From NCBI GenBank assembly GCA_964458655.1, contig CAYWJT010000046.1, forward strand, positions 1 to 23,572: a stretch of DNA of 23,572 nucleotides, in the 5' to 3' direction. A program made the position numbers and the translations under genes. Every line of letters starts with the position of its first letter. Within the stretch, counting starts at the first letter, position 1. Shown piece by piece: positions 7,115 to 14,179 of this stretch. The notes beneath the pieces are model-generated. The model did not search any database and was not told where the DNA came from. It was given only the letters and a program-made list of their open reading frames with translations. The stretch comes from CAYWJT01 sp964458655 (GTDB lineage Bacteria > Acidobacteriota > Aminicenantia > Aminicenantales > Saccharicenantaceae).

Positions 7115-7143
7115 TTGATAATTATGGTCATTATGACTATTTT
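7115..7143 (+). promoter_or_regulatory. Candidate promoter with internal operator-like palindrome for the toxin-antitoxin operon
   Basis: TTGATA (7115-7120), a 17-nt spacer and TATTTT (7138-7143) form a plausible promoter in AT-rich DNA. An imperfect inverted repeat, TATGGTCA (7123-7130) and TGACTATT (7134-7141), 6 of 8 bases paired across TTA, fills the spacer and touches the -10. This is the expected place for autorepression by a Phd/YefM antitoxin. Sequence seen; operator role inferred. Confidence 0.5.
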
Positions 7144-7162
7144 ATAAGCGAGAGGATCAGCC

Positions 7163-7447
7163 GTGAAATTCATACCTTTGACCCGCGCCAAGGCGAGATT
7201 ATCGGGCATAATCGCCCGTCTTATATATAAGAAGGAAACCGCGGTGATCACGAAGCACGGCAGGCCGGTGGCCGCGCTCGTCCCCTACGAAGAGTGGCAT
7301 AAGACCCGGGCGGGGGCCAAGGACGCCGCCGACGGCCTGGCTGGCCTGCCCAAGGTCCCGGACGGAACGGACGAACTTATCGACCGCATGGTCGAATCCA
7401 TATACCTCGAACGGGCCAGAGCCAAGGGCAGGAAAGCGGCCTTCTGA
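7163..7447 (+). CDS. Phd/YefM-family antitoxin
   Basis: A 94-residue protein. The N-terminal half has the Phd/YefM DNA-binding dimer pattern: FIPLTRAKARLSGII, then a beta-hairpin AVITKHGRPVAALVPYEEW (residues about 27-46). The C-terminal half is less conserved, charged and helical (DELIDRMVESIYLERARAK), as expected for the flexible toxin-binding tail. The start is GTG 7163, preceded by AGAGGA. The stop overlaps the start of the PIN-domain toxin by one base (TGATG), so the pair is co-translated. Family members bind their own promoter and neutralise the partner toxin; the palindrome in the upstream promoter fits that. Cognate pairing is inferred from context. Confidence 0.85.
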   Translation: MKFIPLTRAKARLSGIIARLIYKKETAVITKHGRPVAALVPYEEWHKTRAGAKDAADGLAGLPKVPDGTDELIDRMVESIYLERARAKGRKAAF

Positions 7448-7869
7448 TGTATCTCTTCGACACCGACGTCCTGAGCGCCCTGGCGAAAAGGAGGCGCCCG
7501 GCCGCGCTCCTGAACCGCCTGGCCAGGGTGCCGAAGCACGCCCAGTTCACGACGGCGGTCAACTGCGCCGAGATCTACTTCGGCCTTTTCAGCATGGAAG
7601 CGGCGCCGGCCGCGCGCGAAAAACTGCTCGCCTTTTTCGAGGAACAGGTCTTCCCCCGTCTGACCATCCTGCCGTTCGACACAGAGTGCTCGCTGGTCTA
7701 CGGGCGGCTGAAGGCCTCGCTGAAAAGGAAAGGCCGTCCCAGGTTCGAGCCGGACCTGCAGATAGCCTCCATAGCTATGCGCTCGGGCCTGACCTTGGTC
7801 ACCGGCAACGTCAGGCATTTCGCGGGCATCCCCGGCCTGCGGGTGGAGGACTGGTTCCAGGAGCCGTAA
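7447..7869 (+). CDS. VapC-like PIN-domain ribonuclease toxin
   Basis: A 140-residue protein, normal length for VapC toxins. Acidic PIN residues are visible in order: MYLFDTDVLS (Asp5/Asp7), the NCAEIYFG motif (Glu42), PDLQIASIA (Asp103), and the tail motif TLVTGNVRHF (Asn121 where many members have Asp or Asn) followed by IPGLRVEDW. PIN toxins are Mg-dependent RNases acting on tRNA or rRNA; the target here is unknown. It starts at ATG 7447, sharing one base with the antitoxin stop, and depends on that gene's promoter and ribosome site. The catalytic set looks intact, so I expect an active toxin. Nothing downstream belongs to the unit. Confidence 0.87.
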   Translation: MYLFDTDVLSALAKRRRPAALLNRLARVPKHAQFTTAVNCAEIYFGLFSMEAAPAAREKLLAFFEEQVFPRLTILPFDTECSLVYGRLKASLKRKGRPRFEPDLQIASIAMRSGLTLVTGNVRHFAGIPGLRVEDWFQEP

Positions 7870-8156
7870 GCGGAGGTTTTTCTTCTCGCTCTTCCTCGAT
7901 TTTGCGGCCCTGCCGACACGACCGACGGCGCGCCTTCTCCTGATGCTCGTGGCATGGAAAGGCGATCCGGTCAGCCTTGGGTTTCCCCGGGCCCCCGGCC
8001 CGAAATCGTGTCCAGGAACGGCATTTCCGGACGGCGACGCCAACCATATAGTCCCCGCCTGATTCTTTCAGATACAAGTGCGGCGCGTAAGCCCTCTGCC
8101 TATCCTCCCCACCGAGTCCGGTGGTATATTAAGGAGGCGTACGAGGGAGGTGGAAG
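7870..8156. other. Intergenic region between VapC and the M48 protease gene
   Basis: About 290 nt with no convincing gene on either strand. The only clear signal is at its right end: an extended -10 (TGG then TATATT, 8122-8130) and a GGGAGG ribosome site just before ATG 8157. No hairpin terminator follows the toxin gene, only a TTTTTCTTCT run. Confidence 0.5.
8122..8130 (+). promoter_or_regulatory. Extended -10 element of the M48 protease gene
   Basis: TGG followed by TATATT (8125-8130) fits a TGn extended -10. No good -35 is visible at 17-18 nt, as allowed for extended -10 promoters. The start codon is 26 nt after the hexamer, with GGGAGG (8145-8150) between them. Confidence 0.4.
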
Positions 8157-9611
8157 ATGAAACCGAGCTCTATCTCGAGAACTCTCGGGGCGGCCGCGAC
8201 TGCAGCCGCCCTCTTTCTGGCCGCGGCCTGCGCCGTAAACCCCGTCACCGGCAGGAAGGAATTCATGCTCCTTTCGGCCGGCGACGAGCTGGCCCTGGGC
8301 AAGCAGACCGACCCTGAGATCGTCAAGTCCTACGGCCTTAACGACGACGGGGCGCTCAACGCCTACGTCGCCGGCATCGGCAGGAAGCTCGGAGCGCTCA
8401 GTCATCAGCCCGACCTCGAGTACAACTTCAAGGTCCTGGACAGCCCGGTCGTCAACGCTTTCGCCGTGCCCGGCGGCTTCGTCTACCTGACCCGCGGCAT
8501 CCTGGCCTACCTCAACGACGAGGCCGAGTTGGCCGGCGTCATAGGCCACGAGATCGGCCACGTCGCAGCCCGCCACAGCGCCCAGCAGTACAGCCGCATC
8601 CAGGTCGCCCAGCTCGGGCTGGGGCTGGGCGCCGTCCTGTCCAAGACCTTCCGCAAGTACTCCGGCCTGGCCGAGGCCAGCCTGACCCTGCTCTTCCTGA
8701 GCTTCAGCCGCGACAACGAACGCCAGGCGGACGACCTGGGCGTGCTCTATTCCTCCAGGGCCGGCTACGACGCCCGACACATGTCCAACATGTTCGTCAC
8801 GCTGGAGCGGCTCGACCCGGGCGAGGGCCGGGACGGCCTGCCGGCCTGGTTCTCGACGCATCCCAACCCGCCCGACCGCATCGCGGCCATCAACAAGGCC
8901 GCCGAGGAATGGCAGGCCCAGAACCCGCAGGTCAGGGTGGCGGCCGACCGCGACGCCTACCTCCAGCGGCTCGACGGCCTGGTCTTCAGCGATGACCCGC
9001 GCCAGGGCTACGTCGACGCCGGCATGTTCCACCATCCCGGGCTGAAGTTCCAGTTCCCGGTCCCGCCGGGCTGGAAGGTCAACAACAAGGCCTCGCAGGT
9101 CCAGCTCTTCAACGAAAAGAAGGACGCGGTCATGCTGCTCTCCATGGCCCAGGAGAAAACGCCGGAGGCCGCGGCCGAGGCCTTCGTCACGGGCACCAAG
9201 GCGACGGTAGTGAAGTCCGAATCCGGCCAGGTCAACGGGCTGCCGGCGCAGCGGCTGGTCGTCGATGTCGAGAGCGAGCAGGGGGCGCTCCGGGCCGTGG
9301 CCTACTTCATCCGGAAGGACAACCTGGTCTACCTCTTCCTCGGCTACACCACCCAGGACCGGTTCAACGGCCATTGGTCCGTTTTCGACCAGACCCTGGG
9401 CGGGTTCAAGAACCTCACGGACCAGAACAGGATGAACGTCAAGCCCGAAAAGCTGGCCATAAGGAAGAACGCCAGGTCGCAGACCCTGCGGCAGGCGCTC
9501 CAGGGCTTCGGGGTGGCCCAGGACAGGCTCGAGGCCCACGCCGTCCTCAACGGCATGAAGCTCGACGACAGCGTGGCGGCCGGGACGCTCCTCAAGGTCG
9601 TGGTGAAGTAG
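8157..9611 (+). CDS. M48-family metalloprotease lipoprotein
   Basis: A 484-residue zinc protease. The signal ends in a lipobox (LAAAC, lipidated Cys25) followed by AVNPVTGRKE, so it is probably anchored in a cell-envelope membrane. The M48 core spans about residues 45-260: HEIGH (His131, Glu132, His135) and the third ligand in DNERQADDLG (Glu188), then WFSTHPNPPDRIAAI (about 235-250), a hallmark of the LoiP/BepA branch. The C-terminal 200 residues form a beta-rich extension (FQFPVPPGWKVNN) ending in a short region with ALQGFGV and LNGM, common in M48 proteins of Acidobacteriota and Myxococcota. Relatives take part in outer-membrane protein quality control. ATG 8157 is preceded by GGGAGG. No partner gene is evident. 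Confidence 0.92.
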   Translation: MKPSSISRTLGAAATAAALFLAAACAVNPVTGRKEFMLLSAGDELALGKQTDPEIVKSYGLNDDGALNAYVAGIGRKLGALSHQPDLEYNFKVLDSPVVNAFAVPGGFVYLTRGILAYLNDEAELAGVIGHEIGHVAARHSAQQYSRIQVAQLGLGLGAVLSKTFRKYSGLAEASLTLLFLSFSRDNERQADDLGVLYSSRAGYDARHMSNMFVTLERLDPGEGRDGLPAWFSTHPNPPDRIAAINKAAEEWQAQNPQVRVAADRDAYLQRLDGLVFSDDPRQGYVDAGMFHHPGLKFQFPVPPGWKVNNKASQVQLFNEKKDAVMLLSMAQEKTPEAAAEAFVTGTKATVVKSESGQVNGLPAQRLVVDVESEQGALRAVAYFIRKDNLVYLFLGYTTQDRFNGHWSVFDQTLGGFKNLTDQNRMNVKPEKLAIRKNARSQTLRQALQGFGVAQDRLEAHAVLNGMKLDDSVAAGTLLKVVVK

Positions 9612-9641
9612 GCCGAGCGCTTTTTCCGGGCCGGCGGTTTG

Positions 9642-9659
9642 TGGTATATCTATCGCATG
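9642..9659 (+). promoter_or_regulatory. Extended -10 promoter giving a probably leaderless mRNA
   Basis: TGG plus TATATC (9645-9650) forms an extended -10. The ATG of the next gene is at 9657, only 6 nt beyond it, where transcription should begin. No Shine-Dalgarno fits in the TATCGC between. The upstream -35 area is TTTTTCC, a poor match. Confidence 0.5.
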
Positions 9660-9998
9660 AAGATCCTCACCGGGCCTATTTCCCTGCAAGACCTCAGGAG
9701 CATGGCCGGCAGCCGTTTCGGGAATCTGGTCAAGGCCGTAGTGGATGTGCAAAAAAGGATCATGGCCGTCGACGGAGAACTGCACGCCGACGAGGAGGCC
9801 CTATTGCTCGAGAACGGTTCCCGTCAGGAAGACCTGTGGGGCATCAACATATATCCGGACCTGGAAGGCCCCGACCGGGTCGAATTCGATTCGGTCATAA
9901 ATATCCGTCCCTCCCAGGGGAACCGCTCCCGTGGGGTCGACGACCCGGATGTCCGCGGCCGCATAATCGAGATCGTCGAAGAACTGGTGAAAAAATGA
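9657..9998 (+). CDS. DUF5674-family protein
   Basis: A 113-residue protein that I recognise as DUF5674 by its conserved core: FGNLVKAVVDVQKRIMAV (21-38), ELHADEEALLLENGSRQEDL (41-60), WGINIYPD (61-68), DSVINIRPSQGNRSRGVDDP (78-97) and a C-terminal helix. The high density of invariant-looking charged residues suggests an enzyme or binding protein rather than a structural one, but no function is established to my knowledge. The start is ATG 9657; an upstream in-frame TTG at 9639 would overlap the promoter. Its stop overlaps the next ATG (ATGA), so the two are translationally coupled. Base composition matches the neighbours. Confidence 0.82.
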   Translation: MKILTGPISLQDLRSMAGSRFGNLVKAVVDVQKRIMAVDGELHADEEALLLENGSRQEDLWGINIYPDLEGPDRVEFDSVINIRPSQGNRSRGVDDPDVRGRIIEIVEELVKK

Positions 9999-10360
9999 AA
10001 TCCCAGCATCAGTCCCTGGCCGAAGGCCGCTGGCAGACCTTCTCCCTCATGGAACAACTGGCCAACGTTGGAAGCGAGGTCGAGCGCGCCCTCAACTGGC
10101 TGGACAAGAAAAACCCGGAATACAGCCGTCTGGCCCTCGAACGGGCGCTCGAGCTCCTGAGCCTGACGATCTCAGACACGAGGCACAGAAGACGCCTCAA
10201 GGAACTGACTAGGCTGCGGGAAGCCCTGCTGGATTTCTTCCTGGGCGGCAACGAGTTCAGCTCGACCGGGCAAAGTTGGCGGAGATATTTCTACCAATTC
10301 GCTTACGCTTCGCGGCTGGAAAAAAGCGAGGCCGCGGGGCCGCGCCGGCGCCAACAATAG
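9995..10360 (+). CDS. Small helical protein coupled to DUF5674; unknown function
   Basis: A 121-residue all-helical soluble protein, starting inside the DUF5674 gene with a 4-nt ATGA overlap. Its core, FSLMEQLANVGSEVERALNW (about 16-35), RALELLSLTISDTRHRRRLK (about 48-67), EALLDFFLGGNEFSSTGQSW and RRYFYQFAYASRLE, resembles a short uncharacterised family that I have seen in many bacteria, including environmental lineages; I know of no assigned function. The length and helical, basic character would suit a nucleic-acid-binding or partner protein. The tight coupling to DUF5674 suggests a two-protein unit such as a toxin-antitoxin or enzyme-adaptor pair; that is speculation. A degenerate hairpin starts at its last base. 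Confidence 0.75.
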   Translation: MKSQHQSLAEGRWQTFSLMEQLANVGSEVERALNWLDKKNPEYSRLALERALELLSLTISDTRHRRRLKELTRLREALLDFFLGGNEFSSTGQSWRRYFYQFAYASRLEKSEAAGPRRRQQ

Positions 10361-10396
10361 ACGGGGGAGCGGCACCTTCGGCGCCTGTCCCCCGTC
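10360..10396 (+). terminator. Degenerate GGCACC/GGCGCC hairpin at the end of the DUF5674 unit
   Basis: GACGGGGGAGCGGCACC pairs imperfectly (about two mismatches and one G-U) with GGCGCCTGTCCCCCGTC around a TTC loop. It begins at the stop codon. It lacks a clear T-run (TCAACATCGTT follows). It is a diverged copy of the repeat family at 2773-2801 and 19898-19936. Confidence 0.6.
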
Positions 10397-10488
10397 AACA
10401 TCGTTCACGAGTCTCACCGGCAGGAGAACTCGACATCAACAGGGAACGGGGCCTTGGAGACCGGGCGCCGCGAAACCCGTTCTCCCGT

Positions 10489-10518
10489 TTGACAGCCGCC
10501 GGAAACCCCGCGTAGAAT
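10489..10518 (+). promoter_or_regulatory. Strong sigma70 promoter, probably leaderless, for the aminopeptidase operon
   Basis: A perfect TTGACA (10489-10494), an 18-nt spacer and TAGAAT (10513-10518, 5/6). The start codon ATG 10525 lies 6 nt after the -10, at the predicted transcription start. The intervening CCGGCT contains no ribosome-binding site. Confidence 0.65.
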
Positions 10519-10524
10519 CCGGCT

Positions 10525-11961
10525 ATGAAAAACCAGCTCCGAAATATCGGCTTGGTCCTGTGCCTGGCGCTCCTCGCGGGCATTTTGCGCGCGGCGCCGT
10601 CCGCCGGCGGCCCCCTTCTCTTCGGCCGCGAAGAGTACGCCGCGCGACGCGCCCGGCTCATGGACAAGATCGGGGACGGCGCGGCGGTCTTCCTCGGCGC
10701 AACCAGCCCCGCGAGCGACCGTCCGTTCCGCCAGGGCCATGACTTCGGCTACTTCACGGGCGTCGAGGTCCCGGACGCCTATCTCGTCATCGACGGCCGC
10801 GCGAGGCAGAGCGCCCTGTTCTTCACCATCGGCGAAAGAGAGGCGGAGGGCCAGGGTCTGCCCTTGGAGCTCGTCCGCGACCCTCGAAGCGTCACGGGCG
10901 TCGAACGGGTCCTGCCGGCCGAGCAGTTCGGGACGTTCCTGGCGAGCCTCGCCCAAAGGACGCCCGTCATCTACACGATGTTCAAGCCCGAGGAGCTCGG
11001 CCCCGAGAACTCCAACGAGAAGCTCCGGGCGCTGCAAAGGACGATGACCTTGAACCCCTGGGACGGCCGACTGACGCGCGAGCTCCAGTTCGTCCGGACC
11101 TTGCGCGACAGGTTCCCCGGGGTCGAGGTTTGGGACTGCTCGGCGCTGGTCTGGGACCTGCGCAAGGTCAAGACCCCGGCCGAGCTCGACGTCCTCCGGC
11201 GCGCCGGCCGGGTCGGCGTCGAGGCCCACAACGAGGTCATCCGCTCGGCCCGCCCCGGCGTTCCCGAAAAGGCCCTGGAGGCCGTCTTCCAGTTTGTCTG
11301 CCGCCTGCGCGGCGCCGCCGACATGGCCTATGCGCCCATCATCATGTCCGGCAAGAACCACGCTTTCGGGCACTACCACAAGTACGACCGCACGCTCGCG
11401 GCCGGCGACTTCGTCATCCTCGACGCCGGGCCGGCGGTCGACGATTACCACGTCGACATCTCGACGACCTTCCCGGTCTCGGGCTCCTTCTCTCCTCGCC
11501 AGAAGGAGCTCTACGAGGCCGCCCTGGCCGTGCGCGACGTCTGCCTGGCGACTTACCGGCCCGGGTTGACCTTCAAGCAAGTGGGGGCCGCGGTCGAGGA
11601 CATGCTCAAGGCGAAGAAGCTGGATAATTACGCCGAGGATTTCCGCGGCGTCATCCGCCACGGCGGCTACAATCACATGATCGGCCTGGCCACCCACGAC
11701 GTCATTGGGACGTTCGCCGGGCCCGACGAGGTCCTCGCGCCGGGCATGGTCTTCGCCTGCGACATCCAGCTCTTCCGTCTCCAGGAAGAGATAGGCATCC
11801 GGATCGAGGAGACGGTGGCCGTCACCGCGACCGGCTGCGAGAACCTGTCGGCGGGCGTGCCGCGGACCGTGGCCGAGATCGAGGCCATGAAAAAGAACGC
11901 GGGTCTCCTGCAGCTATACGGGTCCGCCCGGCCGGCGAGCGCCCGAAGCGTTGAAAGATAA
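10525..11961 (+). CDS. Exported M24B (Xaa-Pro aminopeptidase-like) metallopeptidase
   Basis: A 478-residue protein with a Sec signal (VLCLALLAGILRA, cleavage near residue 23-27). It has an N-terminal creatinase-like domain (about 35-210; FRQGHDFGYFTGVEVPDAY is characteristic) and a C-terminal pita-bread domain. M24 metal ligands in order: Asp300 (ILDAG), Asp311 (HVDIS), His384 (NHMIGLATHD), then Asp413 (FACDIQL) where the family normally has Glu (usually EPG), and Glu428 (IRIEETVAVT). The family removes N-terminal residues ahead of proline using two Mn or similar ions. Four of five ligands are intact and the fifth is conservatively replaced, so activity is likely but altered metal preference is possible. 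Nine nt later an M1 aminopeptidase gene begins, so a joint peptide-trimming role outside the cytoplasm is likely. Confidence 0.88.
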   Translation: MKNQLRNIGLVLCLALLAGILRAAPSAGGPLLFGREEYAARRARLMDKIGDGAAVFLGATSPASDRPFRQGHDFGYFTGVEVPDAYLVIDGRARQSALFFTIGEREAEGQGLPLELVRDPRSVTGVERVLPAEQFGTFLASLAQRTPVIYTMFKPEELGPENSNEKLRALQRTMTLNPWDGRLTRELQFVRTLRDRFPGVEVWDCSALVWDLRKVKTPAELDVLRRAGRVGVEAHNEVIRSARPGVPEKALEAVFQFVCRLRGAADMAYAPIIMSGKNHAFGHYHKYDRTLAAGDFVILDAGPAVDDYHVDISTTFPVSGSFSPRQKELYEAALAVRDVCLATYRPGLTFKQVGAAVEDMLKAKKLDNYAEDFRGVIRHGGYNHMIGLATHDVIGTFAGPDEVLAPGMVFACDIQLFRLQEEIGIRIEETVAVTATGCENLSAGVPRTVAEIEAMKKNAGLLQLYGSARPASARSVER

Positions 11962-11970
11962 GGTGAGACA

Positions 11971-14112
11971 ATGAAAAAAAGGTCCCTGATTCTCTTTTGG
12001 ACGGCTCTCTTTGCTCTCGTCGTCTGCCTCCCGGGCTTCGGCCAGTTTGGGGACTGGTCGACCAAGCCGCTGCAATCCGAGCGCGACAAGTCCTACGACG
12101 CGCTCCATTACCTGATCAAGGTCCGTCTCGACCTCGAGCGCAAGGCCTTCGAGGGCGCTACCACGGTCATCGCCGCCTCCCTGCGCGAGGGACTCACGGC
12201 CTGCGTTCTCGACGCCGAGGAGTTCACCGTGACTTCGGTCCTGGACGCCGACGGCCGGCCCCTGGCTTATAACCAGACGGCCGCCGAGCTCACGGTCCGT
12301 CTGCCGCGCCCCTATAAGTTCGGCGAGGAGTTCGCCTTCACCTGCATCTATCACGGGCAGGACCCAAAGGCCGGCCTGAAGTTCGTGGCCGAAAGCGCCG
12401 ACAACCCCCGGCTCGTCTTCTCCGATTCCTGGCCGGCGAACGTCCACCACTGGTTCCCCTGCTACGATTACCCGAACGACAAGGCCACAAGCGAGATCGT
12501 GGCCACGGTCGAGCGCGGCCTCAAGGCCGCCGCCAACGGCCGGCTCGTCAGCGTGGTCGAGGACGCGGCCGCCGGCACGACGACCTATCACTGGTCCCAG
12601 GACCAGCCCCACTCGACCTATCTCATATTCCTCGCGGCCGCGCCGTACGTCGTCGTCCGTGACTCCTACAAGAACCTGCCCATCAGCTACTGGGTCTATC
12701 CCGGGGATGAAGCGAAGGTCGGTCCGACCTACGGGAAAACCCCCAAGATGGTCGAGTTCTTCAACCGGACCTTCGGGTACGATTACCCCTGGCGGAAATA
12801 CGACCAGGTCTCGGTCCCTTCCGGCGGCGGGGCCGAGAGCACCTCGGCCACGGCCATGACCCAACGGATCATGGTCGACGAGCGGGCCGAGCCCGACTTC
12901 CCGGCCATCGGCATCGTGTCGCACGAGCTGGCCCACCAGTGGTGGGGGGACCTCATCACGCTCCGCAGCTGGGCCCACACCTGGCTCAACGAGAGCTTCG
13001 CCACCTACTCCGACTACCTCTACCACCGCTACGAGATGGGCGAAGACGAGGGCGCGCTCAACCTGCGCGGCAAGCTGGAAGCCTACCTCAGGGAGGCCCG
13101 GACGCGCTACATCAGGCCCATCGTCACGGACCGCTACGAGAAGCCCGGCGACATGTTCGACGCCCACACCTACCCCAAGGGGGCCCTCGTCCTGCACATG
13201 CTCCGCTCCCTCCTCGGCGACGAGCCGTTCTTCAGGACGCTCAGCCATTTCCTGCACAGCCACGCGTTCGACGTCGTCGACACCGCCGACTTCATCCGGT
13301 CAGTCAAGACCGTCACCGGACGGAACCTCGACTGGTTCTTCGACCAGTGGCTGTTCAAGCCCGGCCACCCCGTCTTCGAGGTCGGATACGAATGGGACCC
13401 AGCCGCCAGGGTCGTCCGGCTGCGCGTCGCCCAGGTCCAGGACCTCTCGAAGGGCGTGCCCTTGTTCCGGGTCCCCGTGTCGGTCAGGCTCGTCACGGCC
13501 CGCGGGACCGAAACGCGCGAAATCTGGGTCGAGAAGCGCGAGGAAACGTTCGAGCTGCCGCTTTCGGAGAGGCCGCTCCTCGTCCGCTTCGACGGGGACA
13601 ACGTCCTCCTCAAGGAGTTCTCTTTCCCTAAGGGAATTGACGAGCTTCTATTTCAACTGAAGCACGACGACGCCGTCGGCCGGATGGACGCGGCCGCCGC
13701 GCTGGCGGCCTTCGGCGGCGACACGCGGACGGCGGCGGCCCTGACCTCAAGCCTCCGGAACGACCCCTTCTGGGCGGTGCGCAAGAGCGCTCTGGAGGCC
13801 CTGGCCAAGATCGGACCCAGGGACGGCGCGGCCGTTTTCAAGACGGCCTGCCGGGACTCGAGCTCTCAGGTCCGGGCCGCGGCGCTTGCCGCCCTGGGGG
13901 ACCTCAAGGACCACGCGCACCTAGAATTCTATAAGGATATGTTCCGGAAGGACCCGAGCTACCGGGTCCAGGCCGAAGCCTTGACGGCCATAGGCAAGAC
14001 AGGCGATAGTTCGGCGCTCACCTTCCTGAAGCAGGCGGCGGCCGTCCCGTCCTATAGGAACATGGTCGCCAGGGCCGCCGAAAAAGCCCTGGCGCTCATC
14101 GATAAGAAATAA
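11971..14112 (+). CDS. Exported M1-family aminopeptidase with C-terminal HEAT repeats
   Basis: A 713-residue zinc aminopeptidase with a signal peptide (LILFWTALFALVVCLPGFG). After an N-terminal beta domain (about 40-240) comes the catalytic domain. It has GGGAESTSAT with Glu289 in the exopeptidase (GxMEN-equivalent) position, HELAHQWWGD with His318, Glu319 and His322, NESFATYSDY with Glu341, and YPKGALVLHML with Tyr401 as transition-state Tyr. A beta-sandwich follows, then HEAT/PBS-type helical repeats from about residue 555 to the end (for example FWAVRKSALEALAKIG, SQVRAAALAALGDL, YRVQAEALTAIGKTG). Enzymes of this group trim N-terminal residues from peptides. It starts 9 nt after the M24B gene; AAGGTGAG at the preceding stop is a plausible ribosome site. 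Confidence 0.92.
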   Translation: MKKRSLILFWTALFALVVCLPGFGQFGDWSTKPLQSERDKSYDALHYLIKVRLDLERKAFEGATTVIAASLREGLTACVLDAEEFTVTSVLDADGRPLAYNQTAAELTVRLPRPYKFGEEFAFTCIYHGQDPKAGLKFVAESADNPRLVFSDSWPANVHHWFPCYDYPNDKATSEIVATVERGLKAAANGRLVSVVEDAAAGTTTYHWSQDQPHSTYLIFLAAAPYVVVRDSYKNLPISYWVYPGDEAKVGPTYGKTPKMVEFFNRTFGYDYPWRKYDQVSVPSGGGAESTSATAMTQRIMVDERAEPDFPAIGIVSHELAHQWWGDLITLRSWAHTWLNESFATYSDYLYHRYEMGEDEGALNLRGKLEAYLREARTRYIRPIVTDRYEKPGDMFDAHTYPKGALVLHMLRSLLGDEPFFRTLSHFLHSHAFDVVDTADFIRSVKTVTGRNLDWFFDQWLFKPGHPVFEVGYEWDPAARVVRLRVAQVQDLSKGVPLFRVPVSVRLVTARGTETREIWVEKREETFELPLSERPLLVRFDGDNVLLKEFSFPKGIDELLFQLKHDDAVGRMDAAAALAAFGGDTRTAAALTSSLRNDPFWAVRKSALEALAKIGPRDGAAVFKTACRDSSSQVRAAALAALGDLKDHAHLEFYKDMFRKDPSYRVQAEALTAIGKTGDSSALTFLKQAAAVPSYRNMVARAAEKALALIDKK

Positions 14113-14120
14113 CGGCCCCT

Positions 14121-14134
14121 GCCTCGGAAGAGGC
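14121..14134. terminator. Weak hairpin between convergent genes
   Basis: GCCTC (14121-14125) and GAGGC (14130-14134) close on a GGAA loop in the 67-nt gap between the convergent M1 peptidase and amidohydrolase genes. GC-rich flanks may extend it with a bulge. There is no T-run on either strand, so a role as terminator is only suggested. Confidence 0.25.
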
Positions 14135-14179
14135 CGGCCCGCTGCTCTTCGGCCGCGAATGACCCGCCGCGCGCACCGT

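Noticed and set aside
7870..8077. Possible minus-strand small gene between VapC and the M48 gene
   Set aside because: Reading frames are Arg/Pro-rich shadows with no ribosome site or recognisable motif.
8100..9785. Minus-strand open frame opposite the M48 protease gene
   Set aside because: Shadow of GC3 bias; HExxH protease with lipobox is clear on the plus strand.
11914..13263. Minus-strand open frame opposite the M1 peptidase gene
   Set aside because: No domains, shadow composition; the plus-strand peptidase is complete.
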